A stretch of 34,014 bases of DNA, from contig QZKW01000084.1 of NCBI GenBank assembly GCA_003599885.1, positions 1 through 34,014 of the forward strand, read 5' to 3'. The notes under the pieces were generated by a model, which did no database searches, was not told the DNA's origin, and saw only the letters and a list, made by a program, of their open reading frames with translations. Every line of letters begins with the position of its first letter. The stretch's first letter is position 1. Position numbers and translations under genes: made by a program. Shown here one piece after another: positions 15,933 through 24,726 of the stretch. The stretch is from Desulfobacteraceae bacterium. GTDB taxonomy: Bacteria > Desulfobacterota > Desulfobacteria > Desulfobacterales > Desulfosalsimonadaceae.

Positions 15933-16751
15933 ATGAAAGAAAAAAACGATTACGAACACTCAAAAAGATACGGCATGGTCATAGACCTGGACAAATGCAC
16001 CGGCTGCGGCTCCTGCATGATCGGCTGTTATACGGAAAACAATGTGCCGTTCAAAGCAGATGAGACCAATAAGCTTGACAGCATCAACTGGATTCAGGTC
16101 TATAAACTGACAAACGGGAAGCCCTATCCGGAGACTGAAATCAGCTATCTTCCCATGCCGTGCATGCAGTGCGACGGCGAGGGCAAGCTTGGCCACTCAC
16201 CATGTGTTTCCGTATGCCCGGCAGTTGCCACCGACTATGACTACAGCACCGGCATCGTCAGCCAGATCTATACCCGATGCTTCGGTTGTCGTTACTGCAT
16301 GGCCGCCTGTCCTTATCACGCAAGAAAGTTCAACTGGTGGGATCCGGTATGGCCGGCAGACATGGAAAAATATCTGAGTCCGGATGTTTCACCCAGAATG
16401 CGCGGTGTGGTTGAAAAATGTTCCTTTTGCTTCCACCGCTACCAGTTGGCCAGAAATAAAGCCTATTATGAAAATCGGCAGACAGAAGAACTGGGCGAGG
16501 ACGAATATCAAACCGCCTGTGCCGAAGCCTGCCCGACTGGCGCGATTACATTTGGCGATTTGAATAATAAGAGCCATGCCGTCTACCAGCTAAAAAACAG
16601 TCCCAATGCATTTCGTCTGCTTGAACGACTGGAAACAAACCCAAAGGTGTATTATCTGTCATCCAAAAAATGGGTGCGCCGTCAGGGGGATAATTATCTC
16701 GCGAATGAAGAACCCGGTTTAATTAAAAAAATAGATAAACAACACCACTAA
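15933..16751 (+). CDS. qrcC: Qrc complex iron-sulfur subunit QrcC
   Basis: A 272-residue ferredoxin-like subunit that relays electrons between the QrcB side and the membrane subunit. Four cysteine groups are visible: CTGCGSCMIGC (Cys22, 25, 28, 32), CMQC...CVSVCP, CFGCRYCMAACP, and CSFC...ACAEACP in the C-terminal third. That is the NrfC/PsrB-type four-cluster pattern. There is no signal peptide; it probably travels with the Tat-exported QrcB. ATG 15933 has GAGG 6 bases upstream. The 78-base gap after qrcB holds only a weak imperfect inverted repeat (GTCGTGTTG/CAACGAC). Confidence 0.93.
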   Translation: MKEKNDYEHSKRYGMVIDLDKCTGCGSCMIGCYTENNVPFKADETNKLDSINWIQVYKLTNGKPYPETEISYLPMPCMQCDGEGKLGHSPCVSVCPAVATDYDYSTGIVSQIYTRCFGCRYCMAACPYHARKFNWWDPVWPADMEKYLSPDVSPRMRGVVEKCSFCFHRYQLARNKAYYENRQTEELGEDEYQTACAEACPTGAITFGDLNNKSHAVYQLKNSPNAFRLLERLETNPKVYYLSSKKWVRRQGDNYLANEEPGLIKKIDKQHH

Positions 16752-16777
16752 ACTGAAATATAGCAAGGAGCAATTCG

Positions 16778-18016
16778 ATGAACGAGACACCATTGATTCC
16801 TGCGGGTGTTAAACGCTGTTCAAAATGGCAGTTTTCTCTCTGGATGGGAGCGGTTACGGCCGTCTTAATCTGGGGTATTTATGCCATGTTTCTCATCTGG
16901 TACAAAGGGCTCAACCAGACCAATATGAATGACGCCTATGGATTCGCCCTATGGATCTGGGCGGACCTGGCCGTGATCGCCTTAGGCGGCGGCGCGTTTT
17001 TTTCCGGGTTTTTAACCTATATTATCGGCAAGGATGACTTAAAAAACATTATCAACTTTGCCGTTATTATCGGGTTTATCTGTTATAGTTCCGCATTGCT
17101 GATTCTGGCCATCGACATAGGCCAGCCGCTTCGGGGATGGTTTATTTTCTGGCACGCCAACGTCCATTCCATGCTAACGGAAGTGGCGTTTTGCCTGTCC
17201 TGCTATTTCGCAGTGCTGACCATTGAATTTATCCCTCTGATTCTTGAAAATCCCAGACTGGCCAAAAAACCATTTCTTCATCATTTGAGCCATAACATGC
17301 ACGGTGTGATGGCTGTTTTTGCAGCTACCGGTGTGTTTTTATCCTTTTTCCACCAGGGCTCCCTCGGGGGAGTAGCCGGGGTTTTGTATGGCCGTCCGTT
17401 TGCCTATCGGGAACATGTTTTTATCTGGCCTTGGACGTTTTTCCTGTTTACCTGGTCAGCAGCCGCCTGCGGCCCTTGCTTCACTATTCTGGTTACCTGG
17501 ATGACTGAAAAGATTACCCGAAAAAAACTCGTTAAACAGGAAGTCATCTGGCTTTTCGCTAAAATTTCCGGTTGGATGATTATTACCTATATCACTGCAA
17601 AAACCATTGATACACTTTACTGGGCCCTTGTCACAGCGCCTTCTAAAGGCTTCACGTTAATGGATTTCTATTCCAGCCCCACGTATAATATCGGGCTCCT
17701 GTTTATCGAAATCGTGCTCTGCGGCTTCGTTCCAGGGCTTATTTTGATCACCCGCCGTGGACGAGAGAATTCATTTTTTCTAATGTCGGCAGTGATTCTG
17801 GCTGTTATCGGCGTTTCTCTCAATCGATGGGTGATGGTGCTTCAGGTCATGGCGGTTCCGTTATTTTCCTTTAATGACTGGTACACCTATATGCCAAGTT
17901 GGCAGGAAGTGGCGACCACTGTCCTTCCCGTGGCTTACGGACTGATTGTGATCTCTCTGGCCTATCGTTACTTACCGGTATTCCCACAGGAACAAGAACT
18001 GAATCCCATCGATTAA
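16778..18016 (+). CDS. qrcD: Qrc complex NrfD-type membrane quinone-binding subunit QrcD
   Basis: A 412-residue integral membrane protein with about ten transmembrane helices, the NrfD/PsrC/ActC architecture in which menaquinone is reduced at the periplasmic side. Typical elements include the LRGWFIFWHANVHSMLTEVAFCLS stretch (residues about 115-138) and HHLSHNMHGVMAVFAATGVFLSFFHQGSLG (about 168-197). ATG 16778 follows AAGGAG, 26 bases after the qrcC stop. A small membrane-protein gene follows 29 bases later and is probably cotranscribed. Electrons from H2 and formate oxidation would enter the quinone pool here during sulfate respiration. Confidence 0.93.
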   Translation: MNETPLIPAGVKRCSKWQFSLWMGAVTAVLIWGIYAMFLIWYKGLNQTNMNDAYGFALWIWADLAVIALGGGAFFSGFLTYIIGKDDLKNIINFAVIIGFICYSSALLILAIDIGQPLRGWFIFWHANVHSMLTEVAFCLSCYFAVLTIEFIPLILENPRLAKKPFLHHLSHNMHGVMAVFAATGVFLSFFHQGSLGGVAGVLYGRPFAYREHVFIWPWTFFLFTWSAAACGPCFTILVTWMTEKITRKKLVKQEVIWLFAKISGWMIITYITAKTIDTLYWALVTAPSKGFTLMDFYSSPTYNIGLLFIEIVLCGFVPGLILITRRGRENSFFLMSAVILAVIGVSLNRWVMVLQVMAVPLFSFNDWYTYMPSWQEVATTVLPVAYGLIVISLAYRYLPVFPQEQELNPID

Positions 18017-18045
18017 CATAAAGGGATATTTAGGAGGGCAACAAA

Positions 18046-18210
18046 ATGTTTCCATTTTGCTTTGAATGGGCTTGGGATATGTCCCATATGGTTTTCATGG
18101 GAGGTTTATGGTACGCACTGTCTATTATCGGCGCGGGATTGACCTTTGCGATTGTCAAATCCATCATGGATATGAAAAGTCATGATGAAAAGGATCACGG
18201 ACATCACTAA
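18046..18210 (+). CDS. 54-aa single-helix membrane protein at the end of the qrc cluster (unnamed)
   Basis: A short frame of 54 codons starts at ATG 18046, preceded by TAGGAGGGC with 6 bases of spacing, one of the best ribosome binding sites in the window. The protein opens with MFPFCFEWAWDMSHMVF, has one hydrophobic helix at about residues 15-37 rich in glycine (MGGLWYALSIIGAGL), and ends in a charged, His-rich tail (SHDEKDHGHH). It begins 29 bases after qrcD and 30 bases before a strong terminator, so it is the last gene of that transcript. I do not recognise a named family. An accessory subunit or assembly factor of Qrc is inferred from position only. Confidence 0.8.
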   Translation: MFPFCFEWAWDMSHMVFMGGLWYALSIIGAGLTFAIVKSIMDMKSHDEKDHGHH

Positions 18211-18240
18211 TAAGTCTGTATTTCAATATTTGTAAACCAT

Positions 18241-18284
18241 AAAAAGCGTTGCCTTGTGCTATTCTGGGGCAACGCTTTTTTTAT
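18241..18284 (+). terminator. Strong rho-independent terminator of the qrc operon
   Basis: AAAAAGCGTTGCC (18241-18253) pairs perfectly over 13 bases with GGCAACGCTTTTT (18268-18280), followed by TTATTT. The A-rich 5' arm would also let it work on the minus strand. It separates the qrc transcript from murA. Confidence 0.9.
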
Positions 18285-18319
18285 TTAAATTTAACCCCTT
18301 AAAAAGAAAAGAATCAAAA

Positions 18320-19585
18320 GTGGACGAAATTATCATAAAAGGCGGGAGATCTCTGAAAGGAGAGGTGATTGTCGGGGGCGCAAAAAATGCGGCGCTTCCC
18401 ATCCTTGCTGCATCACTGCTTGTTGGCGGCAGGTTTACCTTTCATAATGTTCCTGTTTTAAAAGATATTGACAGCATCAAGGAGCTTCTTTCAAACATGG
18501 GGGCGAGTGTGGAAACAGACGGCCATACGGTTTATATTGATACGGCCAACCTGAACTGTTTTGAAGCGCCCTATGAACAGGTTCGAAAAATGCGGGCATC
18601 CATCCTGGTGCTTGGCCCCCTTCTTTCACGAATGAAAAAAGCCAGAGTTTCTCTTCCCGGCGGATGCGCCATCGGAGCGAGGCCCATTGATCTGCACTTA
18701 AACGGGCTGGCTCTTCTCGGGGCGGACATCCGTCTGGAACACGGATATGTTGAAGCAGCCTGCAAGAAGATGAAGGGCGCAGAAATTTATTTTGATGTTC
18801 CGACAGTCACCGGCACGGAAAATCTGATGATGGCAGCGGTTCTGGCTGAAGGAACAACTGTTTTGCGGAATGCGGCCCGCGAACCTGAGATTATCGCTCT
18901 AGCAGATACATTAAACTTGATGGGTGCGGATATTTCCGGAATCGGAACAGCGGTGATCACCATCAACGGTGTCACAAAACTAAGCCCTGTGACGGTCAGC
19001 ATTATTCCGGACAGAATCGAGGCCGGAACGCTGATGGTCGCTGCAGCGCTGACAAAAGGGGATGTCCGGATAAAAAACTGCGATCCGAATCACCTGCAAT
19101 CGATTATTCATAAACTGGAAAAAACAGGTGCTGCCATCGAGGTGTTTGAAGATGCGGTTCGGGTGAAAGGGAGCCATCCTATTCACAGCATTGACATTAA
19201 AACCATGCCCTACCCTGGATTTCCCACGGATATGCAGGCCCAGTTTATGGTGCTGCTGTCCGTAGCTAACGGATTCAGTGTAATCGCTGAAAATATTTTT
19301 GAAAACCGGTTCATCCACGTCAGCGAGCTCTGCCGCATGGGGGCAGACATCACGATTTCAGGAAATCATGCAATGATCAAAGGCGTTTCCAAGCTTTCAG
19401 GTGCCCCGGTAATGGCTACCGATCTTCGGGCAAGCGCTTCATTGATCCTTGCAGGGCTTGTCGCCACGGGAACAACCATTGTCAGTCGGGTGTACCATCT
19501 GGATCGCGGCTATGAGAGTCTTGAAAAAAAACTTGCCTCTCTGGGTGCGACAATTAAACGCGTTAAAGCCCAAAAAAGCTCATAA
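18320..19585 (+). CDS. murA: UDP-N-acetylglucosamine 1-carboxyvinyltransferase MurA
   Basis: A 421-residue cytoplasmic enzyme catalysing the first committed step of peptidoglycan synthesis: transfer of enolpyruvate from PEP to UDP-GlcNAc. The start is GTG 18320, giving MDEIIIKGGRSLKGEV, the canonical MurA N-terminus. An upstream extension in the same frame would run into the terminator hairpin, so it is rejected. Lys-Asn of GGAKNAALPILAASLL (the KN pair that binds substrate) is near residue 22. The PEP-reactive, fosfomycin-target cysteine is Cys116 in GGCAIGARPIDLHL. It is convergent with the ribosomal operon. Its own promoter is not obvious in the 35 bases after the terminator. Confidence 0.96.
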   Translation: MDEIIIKGGRSLKGEVIVGGAKNAALPILAASLLVGGRFTFHNVPVLKDIDSIKELLSNMGASVETDGHTVYIDTANLNCFEAPYEQVRKMRASILVLGPLLSRMKKARVSLPGGCAIGARPIDLHLNGLALLGADIRLEHGYVEAACKKMKGAEIYFDVPTVTGTENLMMAAVLAEGTTVLRNAAREPEIIALADTLNLMGADISGIGTAVITINGVTKLSPVTVSIIPDRIEAGTLMVAAALTKGDVRIKNCDPNHLQSIIHKLEKTGAAIEVFEDAVRVKGSHPIHSIDIKTMPYPGFPTDMQAQFMVLLSVANGFSVIAENIFENRFIHVSELCRMGADITISGNHAMIKGVSKLSGAPVMATDLRASASLILAGLVATGTTIVSRVYHLDRGYESLEKKLASLGATIKRVKAQKSS

Positions 19586-19706
19586 TTGATGTTTGGGGTG
19601 GGGTATTGTGCGATCACAGCATTCATTCCTCGCCTGCCCTGCATTGAGATTTACACTGATTAGCCGGGCAGCCTCGATTGCACAGATCACATAATCTTTA
19701 AAATAA

Positions 19707-19752
19707 GAAAGCCTTGACCACTTTATTCATATAAAAAGTGCCCAAGGCTTTC
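19707..19752. terminator. Long hairpin terminator between rplQ and murA
   Basis: GAAAGCCTTG (19707-19716) pairs with CAAGGCTTTC (19743-19752). Inside this, CACTTT pairs with AAAGTG across a 2x2 internal loop. On the minus strand the stem is followed by TTATTTT, so it best serves the ribosomal operon 20 bases after the rplQ stop. On the plus strand it lies 122 bases after murA with a poorer tail and may act for both. Confidence 0.75.
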
Positions 19753-19772
19753 ATGTATTAAGGATGGATCTT

Positions 19773-20222
19773 TTATTCCTGAGCTTTTTTGGCCTTTTTG
19801 ACCGCTTTTTCAGGTTTCGAGGCTTTATCCGTACTTTTTTTGGCCGGTTCTTTGGTATCCTCAAAAGGCTTCCCGGTCAATTCAACCAGACACAAAACAG
19901 CAGCATCTCCTTTACGAATGCCGACTTTCACCAACCGGGTATACCCTCCGGCCTGATCACCGAATCGTTCTGGGGCATATCCAAACAATTGATGCACCAC
20001 ATTCTTTTCCTGAATGATTGCCATTGCCTGCCTTCTGGCGTGAAGGTCCCCCCGCTTTGCAAGAGTAACCAGTTGATCCGCCCAACGTCTCAATTCTTTT
20101 GCTTTGGGATCTGTTGTCTGGATCCGGCCAAATTTAAATAGTGACGTGACCATATTGCGAAACATGGCACTACGATGACTGCTTGTTCTGTTTAATTTAA
20201 CTCCGCTCTTTCGATGTCTCAT
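19773..20222 (-). CDS. rplQ: 50S ribosomal protein L17
   Basis: A 149-residue large-subunit protein near the exit tunnel. The N-terminus MRHRKSGVKLNRTSSHRSAMFRNM is the canonical L17 opening, and the core runs to about residue 118 (GIRKGDAAVLCLVEL). The C-terminal 30 residues are a Lys/Ala-rich tail (KKSTDKASKPEKAVKKAKK), an extension beyond the minimal fold and common in this phylum. It starts 6 bases after the rpoA stop and is the last gene before the terminator. Confidence 0.96.
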   Translation of the reverse strand: MRHRKSGVKLNRTSSHRSAMFRNMVTSLFKFGRIQTTDPKAKELRRWADQLVTLAKRGDLHARRQAMAIIQEKNVVHQLFGYAPERFGDQAGGYTRLVKVGIRKGDAAVLCLVELTGKPFEDTKEPAKKSTDKASKPEKAVKKAKKAQE

Positions 20223-20228
20223 AAAGCG

Positions 20229-21257
20229 TTATTCCCCTTGATCCATATTATCATCTTCATCAGGCGGTTGAAAGCCTTCAATGTTCATACCGAGCGCCAG
20301 CCCTAATTCGGCCAGCAGTTCCTTAATCTCATTTAACGATTTTCTACCAAAGTTTTTGGTTTTCAGCATTTCAGTTTCAGATCTTTTAACCAACTGGTAG
20401 ATTTTTGTGATGTTTGCATTACGCAAACAATTGGCGCTTCGAACAGAAAGCTCAAGTTCATCCACATCAAGATATAAATTTTCATTATGATTGGGTTTTG
20501 AATCTTCTGATGGCTTATCCGTTAAAGCAGGTTCGATTTCTTCATCAAAATTGATAAAAACATTCATCTGCTCTTTTAAAATCTTTGCGGCAAAAGCAAT
20601 CGTATCTTCAGGTCTTACTGAGCCGTCTGTCCAGACTTCCATGGTGAGTTTGTCGTAATCCGTTCTCTGCCCCACACGGGCGTTGCTGATACGGTAATTC
20701 ACACGATTGATCGGCGAAAAAACAGAGTCTATAGGAAGTGTGCCCACAGACGCATCATCATCCTTGTTGGATTCAGCCAAAGCGTATCCTTTTCCTGCTT
20801 TGACCATCATTTCAACCCTGAATTTGGCATCCGCTGACAAAGTCGCTATGTGTTGATCCGGGTTCATAATTTCAACCTTACCGTCTTTGCTGACAATATC
20901 ACGGGCAGTTATTACGGATTCACCGGTCTTATTAATTTCAATAACTCGTGGCGTTGCATCATTCATTTTAACACGAACATTTTTCAGATTGAGGATAATA
21001 TCTGAAACATCTTCTAAAACACCCGGGATGGTAGAAAACTCGTGCATAACACCATCAAACTTTACAGATACGATGGCAGAGCCGCAGAGAGAAGAAAGAA
21101 TAATCCGTCGTAATGAATTACCAATCGTGATGCCAAAGCCTCGCTCAAGCGGTTCCCAGACAAACTTTCCGTAAGTTGAGGTCTGACTGACGACCTGAAC
21201 TTTTTCCGGAATAATTCTATCCCGCCAGTTCATAAACGTAATTTCACTCAATGACAT
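20229..21257 (-). CDS. rpoA: RNA polymerase alpha subunit
   Basis: A 342-residue subunit that dimerises to nucleate RNA polymerase assembly. The N-terminal domain (about residues 10-240) has the SLRRIILSSLCGSAI dimer helix. The C-terminal domain (about 265-325) has ELSVRSANCLRNANI and the NFGRKSLNEIKELL helix-hairpin-helix that contacts UP elements and activators. An acidic tail (PPDEDDNMDQGE) ends the protein. ATG 21257 has GGAG 7 bases upstream; Met9 is a weaker alternative. A 119-base AT-rich gap separates it from rpsD, long enough for an internal promoter, but I see no convincing box pair. Confidence 0.97.
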   Translation of the reverse strand: MSLSEITFMNWRDRIIPEKVQVVSQTSTYGKFVWEPLERGFGITIGNSLRRIILSSLCGSAIVSVKFDGVMHEFSTIPGVLEDVSDIILNLKNVRVKMNDATPRVIEINKTGESVITARDIVSKDGKVEIMNPDQHIATLSADAKFRVEMMVKAGKGYALAESNKDDDASVGTLPIDSVFSPINRVNYRISNARVGQRTDYDKLTMEVWTDGSVRPEDTIAFAAKILKEQMNVFINFDEEIEPALTDKPSEDSKPNHNENLYLDVDELELSVRSANCLRNANITKIYQLVKRSETEMLKTKNFGRKSLNEIKELLAELGLALGMNIEGFQPPDEDDNMDQGE

Positions 21258-21376
21258 CTCTTGTCTCCAAAAATGTTAATATGCCCATTTTGTTTCTTTA
21301 TAGACATGAAATACAGGAGAGAATGCAATGATCAAATAAATTGAGAACCAAATAGGTAATTCGGACAAAAATTACA

Positions 21377-22006
21377 TTACCTGGAATACAATTCTACAAT
21401 CTGATTCTCCTGAATCGGCATTGTGATATCTTCTCGAGCAGGAACACTTCTGATGGTACCTTTAAATTTGTCCTTTTCAAGATCTAACCACTGAGGCATA
21501 CTTCTCCGAACAACGGCTTCAAGAGAATCGGTAAATACCTGCATACTCCTGCTCTTTTCGCGTAGTTCAATAACATCTCCCGCCTTGACCTGATATGATG
21601 GTATATCAACTTTTTTACCGTTAACCAAAAAATGGCCATGTCTGACGAGTTGGCGCGCCTGAGGACGAGAGTTGGAAAACCCTAAGCGAAAAACGGCGTT
21701 ATCAAGGCGTTGTTCGAGCGAGAGCAATAGATTGATACCAGTGATGCCCTTTTTTCGATCAGCTTTTTCAAAGGTCAGCTTAAACTGGCTTTCTGAAAGA
21801 CAATAACTACGCTTTACCTTCTGTTTTTCTCGAAGTTGAAGACCATAATCCGAAATTTTACCACTTCTCCGCTGGCCATGCTGTCCCGGCGGATAGCTCC
21901 GTCGGTCGAAGGCGCACTTATCTGAATAGCACCGATCACCTTTCAGATATAATTTTAAATTTTCCCGTCGGCAAAACCGACAAACAGAACCTGTATAGCG
22001 TGACAA
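21377..22006 (-). CDS. rpsD: 30S ribosomal protein S4
   Basis: A 209-residue primary 16S rRNA-binding protein of the small-subunit body, and in many bacteria the translational repressor of this operon. The N-terminus contains four cysteines (Cys9, Cys12, Cys26, Cys31), the zinc-binding C+ form. The S4 RNA-binding domain lies at about residues 98-160 ([28 protein letters not shown]). The start codon is TTG at 22006, supported by GGGAGG 5-6 bases upstream; no ATG fits the family N-terminus. A 126-base gap precedes it. Confidence 0.96.
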   Translation of the reverse strand: MSRYTGSVCRFCRRENLKLYLKGDRCYSDKCAFDRRSYPPGQHGQRRSGKISDYGLQLREKQKVKRSYCLSESQFKLTFEKADRKKGITGINLLLSLEQRLDNAVFRLGFSNSRPQARQLVRHGHFLVNGKKVDIPSYQVKAGDVIELREKSRSMQVFTDSLEAVVRRSMPQWLDLEKDKFKGTIRSVPAREDITMPIQENQIVELYSR

Positions 22007-22101
22007 ATTATCCTCCCTTAAACCCTATATCCTATATGATTTGAATCTAAAATATCAGGTTAGGTTTATAAAACGATGTTTAATATTCTTATAACATATA
22101 T

Positions 22102-22117
22102 TAATCAGAATTGATTA
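22102..22117. promoter_or_regulatory. Small dyad in the rpsK-rpsD gap
   Basis: TAATCA (22102-22107) and TGATTA (22112-22117) form a 6-bp inverted repeat around GAAT. On the minus strand it falls just after TTGCGC and just before an AT-rich TATATG, so it would sit in the spacer of a possible weak internal promoter for rpsD-rpoA-rplQ. Evidence is only pattern and position. Confidence 0.25.
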
Positions 22118-22132
22118 GGCGCAATAAATCAT

Positions 22133-22519
22133 TTAAACACGTCGACGTTTTTTTGGCTTACATCCATTATGAGGAATGGGTGTGACATCCTTAATCATCG
22201 TAACGGTAAGCCCGGTAGCCTGCAATGATTTCAAAGCAGACTCGCGACCGGGACCTGGGCCTTTAACATAAACTTCAACATTTCTCAACCCATGTTCCAT
22301 AGCTTTTTTAGCAGCGTCTTGAGAGGCTAGCTGAGCGGCAAAAGGGGTACTCTTCCTTGAGCCTTTGAAACCATTCATCCCGGCAGTAGACCAGGAGATC
22401 ACATTTCCGTTCGGGTCTGTTATGCTGATGATGGTGTTATTAAACGTTGACTGAATGTGTACAACGCCATTTAAGATATTCTTTTTATCTTTTTTCTTTG
22501 TTTTAATTCTTTTTGCCAT
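22133..22519 (-). CDS. rpsK: 30S ribosomal protein S11
   Basis: A 128-residue platform protein near the mRNA exit (Shine-Dalgarno helix) site. The conserved [18 protein letters not shown], the [21 protein letters not shown] core and the C-terminal [12 protein letters not shown] are all present. It starts 23 bases after the rpsM stop. Confidence 0.97.
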   Translation of the reverse strand: MAKRIKTKKKDKKNILNGVVHIQSTFNNTIISITDPNGNVISWSTAGMNGFKGSRKSTPFAAQLASQDAAKKAMEHGLRNVEVYVKGPGPGRESALKSLQATGLTVTMIKDVTPIPHNGCKPKKRRRV

Positions 22520-22542
22520 TGACTCAGCCTTTATCCTTTATA

Positions 22543-22926
22543 TTACTTTTTAGTCACTGCGCCTTTTTTCTTTACTGCGGTTCGCTTTGGACCCTTTCGA
22601 GTGCGTGCGTTGGTTTTTGTTCGCTGTCCTTGGCAAGGCAGCGATTTTCGATGGCGCAAACCTCGATAACATCCCAAATCCATGAGTCGTTTAATGTTGA
22701 TTGATATTTGAGACCGGAGTTCGCCTTCCACAGCCATTTCATCATCAATGACTTTACGGATCATATTGACTTCATTGTCTGAAAGGTCATCAGTTTTTAA
22801 ATTATGATCAATGCCCAGCTTTGTAAGTATAGTTTGAGATGTGGATAGTCCGACACCGTAAATATAAGTTAAGCCAATAACGATACGCTTACCTTTCGGT
22901 AAATCTACGCCTGCGATTCTTGCCAA
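22543..22926 (-). CDS. rpsM: 30S ribosomal protein S13
   Basis: A 127-residue small-subunit head protein that contacts the P-site tRNA and forms bridges to the large subunit. [26 protein letters not shown] is canonical. The helix-two-turn-helix region and the basic C-terminal tail ([15 protein letters not shown]) are present. It lies 25 bases after rpmJ, the usual start of the alpha operon. Confidence 0.97.
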   Translation of the reverse strand: MARIAGVDLPKGKRIVIGLTYIYGVGLSTSQTILTKLGIDHNLKTDDLSDNEVNMIRKVIDDEMAVEGELRSQISINIKRLMDLGCYRGLRHRKSLPCQGQRTKTNARTRKGPKRTAVKKKGAVTKK

Positions 22927-22951
22927 AGTCTTCCTCCTTGTATGCTGAAAT

Positions 22952-23065
22952 CTATCCCTGACGTTGTTTATGTCTCTTGTTTACGCAAATAATGCGTACA
23001 ACGCCTTTGCGCTTGACTACCTTGCAATTTCGACATCTTTTTTTAACTGACGCATTCACTTTCAT
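22952..23065 (-). CDS. rpmJ: 50S ribosomal protein L36 (zinc form)
   Basis: A 37-residue gene easy to overlook because of its size. It begins [17 protein letters not shown] and ends HKQRQG, the canonical L36 termini. Zinc ligands Cys11, Cys14, Cys27 and His32 are all present, so it is the C+ version. It sits between infA and rpsM, as in most bacteria, 53 bases after infA. Confidence 0.95.
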   Translation of the reverse strand: MKVNASVKKRCRNCKVVKRKGVVRIICVNKRHKQRQG

Positions 23066-23118
23066 ATCACACCCCAAATCTTAATAACAGGCTATAATTA
23101 TATTAAATGTTAATCAAT

Positions 23119-23337
23119 TTACTTGGATCTATAAGTAATTCTTCCACGGGTAAGGTCATACGGAGACAATTCCACAGTAACCGTATCCCCCGGCAAAATT
23201 TTAATAAAATGCATCCGCATTTTTCCAGATATGTGAGCCAAAACCTGGTGATGATTTTCGAGTTCGACCTTAAACATTGCATTCGGCAAGGTCTCAAGAA
23301 CCGTACCCTGAACCTTAATCGGTTCTTCTTTTGCCAT
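23119..23337 (-). CDS. infA: Translation initiation factor IF-1
   Basis: A 72-residue single OB-fold protein that occupies the ribosomal A site during initiation. The sequence [19 protein letters not shown] through [14 protein letters not shown] spans the family end to end. I use ATG 23337, which has GGAG 7 bases upstream and gives the standard 72-aa product; a start two codons earlier is possible but lacks support. It follows secY after 75 bases with no adk or map between. Confidence 0.96.
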   Translation of the reverse strand: MAKEEPIKVQGTVLETLPNAMFKVELENHHQVLAHISGKMRMHFIKILPGDTVTVELSPYDLTRGRITYRSK

Positions 23338-23412
23338 TAACAAACTCCAATTCCGTTAATCTGAAACAATAAACAAATAAAGCCGTCGATCTAAGAAGCA
23401 ACGACTTAAATA

Positions 23413-24726
23413 TTATCTTTTCATTTTACCAGTAGTTAAAAAACCTTCGTAATTTCTAGTAATTAAATGTGACTCGACCTGCCCCACCGTATCGATCGCC
23501 ACACCGACAACAATCAAAAGTGACGTCCCACCAAAATAAAAAGGAACATTCAGCTGTGTCATTAGGATGGATGGCAAGACACAAACAAGCGAAATGTAAG
23601 CAGCTCCGCCGAGGGTTATTCGGGTCAATACCCTATCAATGTAATCCGCCGTTCTTTTTCCCGGCCGTATGCCTGGAATGAATCCGCCATGCTTTTTCAT
23701 ATTTTCTGCAACATCAGCAGGGTTAAATACTATTGCGGTGTAAAAAAAGCAAAAGAAAAATATAAATCCCACAAAGATCAATTCATAGATCAATTTTCCA
23801 GGTGTAAGGGCCGATGAGATATACTGCATGACGGTTATTTCTTTGAAAAAGCTGGCCAGTGTAGCCGGAAACATGATCAAAGAAGATGCGAAAATGGGTG
23901 GAATTACGCCGGATGTATTTAGCTTTAAGGGCAAATGGGTGGTTTGTCCGCCATACATTTTCCGTCCCACCACACGTTTGGCATATTGGACAGGAATACG
24001 GCGTTGTCCCTGTTCCATAAAATTAATAAATGCAATCACGCCGACCATGAGAATAATCAGAAGAACACACGCAAAAATGCCCATTTCACCTGTTGACAGC
24101 ATGCTGAAGGTGTTGCCAATGGCCTGGGGCATGCGGGCGACAATACCGGCAAAAATAATCAATGAGATACCATTCCCAATGCCGCGTTCACTGATCTGTT
24201 CACCCAGCCACATAATGAAAGCCGTACCTGCTGTCAGGGTGATCACAGTCATTATTCGAAAAGACCAGCCAGGGACAAACACGATGGCAAGCCCGCCAGG
24301 GGCACTCATATTCTCAAGGCCGACACTGATTCCAAAGCCCTGAATGATACTTAACACAATGGTTCCATACCGTGTATATTGCGTAATTTTTTTTCGCCCC
24401 TGCTCACCCTCTTTGGAAAGTCTTTCCAGATGGGGGAATACGACCGTCAAAAGCTGAAGGATGATGGAGGCGCTTATATAAGGCATTATGCCTAGCGCAA
24501 AAACTGAAAGCCTTTCAAGGGCACCGCCGGAAAACATGTTGAAAATACCGAAAAGAGTATCCTGATACTGAGCAAAGAAAGTGGCGAGGGCATCTCCGTC
24601 GATTCCAGGCGTTGGGATATGAACACCGACTCGATAGACACCAAGAAATGCCAGAGAAAAAAGGATGCGTTTTTTCAGCTCAGGAATTTTGAATACATTC
24701 TGTACGCTGGATCCGGAAACTGCCAT
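23413..24726 (-). CDS. secY: Protein translocase subunit SecY
   Basis: A 437-residue central channel of the Sec translocon in the inner membrane, with ten transmembrane helices. The plug region ([11 protein letters not shown] near residue 38), the [16 protein letters not shown] helix, [15 protein letters not shown] and the cytoplasmic loop [17 protein letters not shown] are typical. The start codon overlaps the rplO stop by one base (TAATG), implying coupled translation. Confidence 0.97.
   Translation of the reverse strand: MAVSGSSVQNVFKIPELKKRILFSLAFLGVYRVGVHIPTPGIDGDALATFFAQYQDTLFGIFNMFSGGALERLSVFALGIMPYISASIILQLLTVVFPHLERLSKEGEQGRKKITQYTRYGTIVLSIIQGFGISVGLENMSAPGGLAIVFVPGWSFRIMTVITLTAGTAFIMWLGEQISERGIGNGISLIIFAGIVARMPQAIGNTFSMLSTGEMGIFACVLLIILMVGVIAFINFMEQGQRRIPVQYAKRVVGRKMYGGQTTHLPLKLNTSGVIPPIFASSLIMFPATLASFFKEITVMQYISSALTPGKLIYELIFVGFIFFFCFFYTAIVFNPADVAENMKKHGGFIPGIRPGKRTADYIDRVLTRITLGGAAYISLVCVLPSILMTQLNVPFYFGGTSLLIVVGVAIDTVGQVESHLITRNYEGFLTTGKMKR

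Noticed and set aside
18254-18319. 22-residue N-terminal extension of MurA
   Set aside because: It would be encoded by the loop and 3' arm of the qrc terminator, and the family N-terminus starts exactly at GTG 18320.
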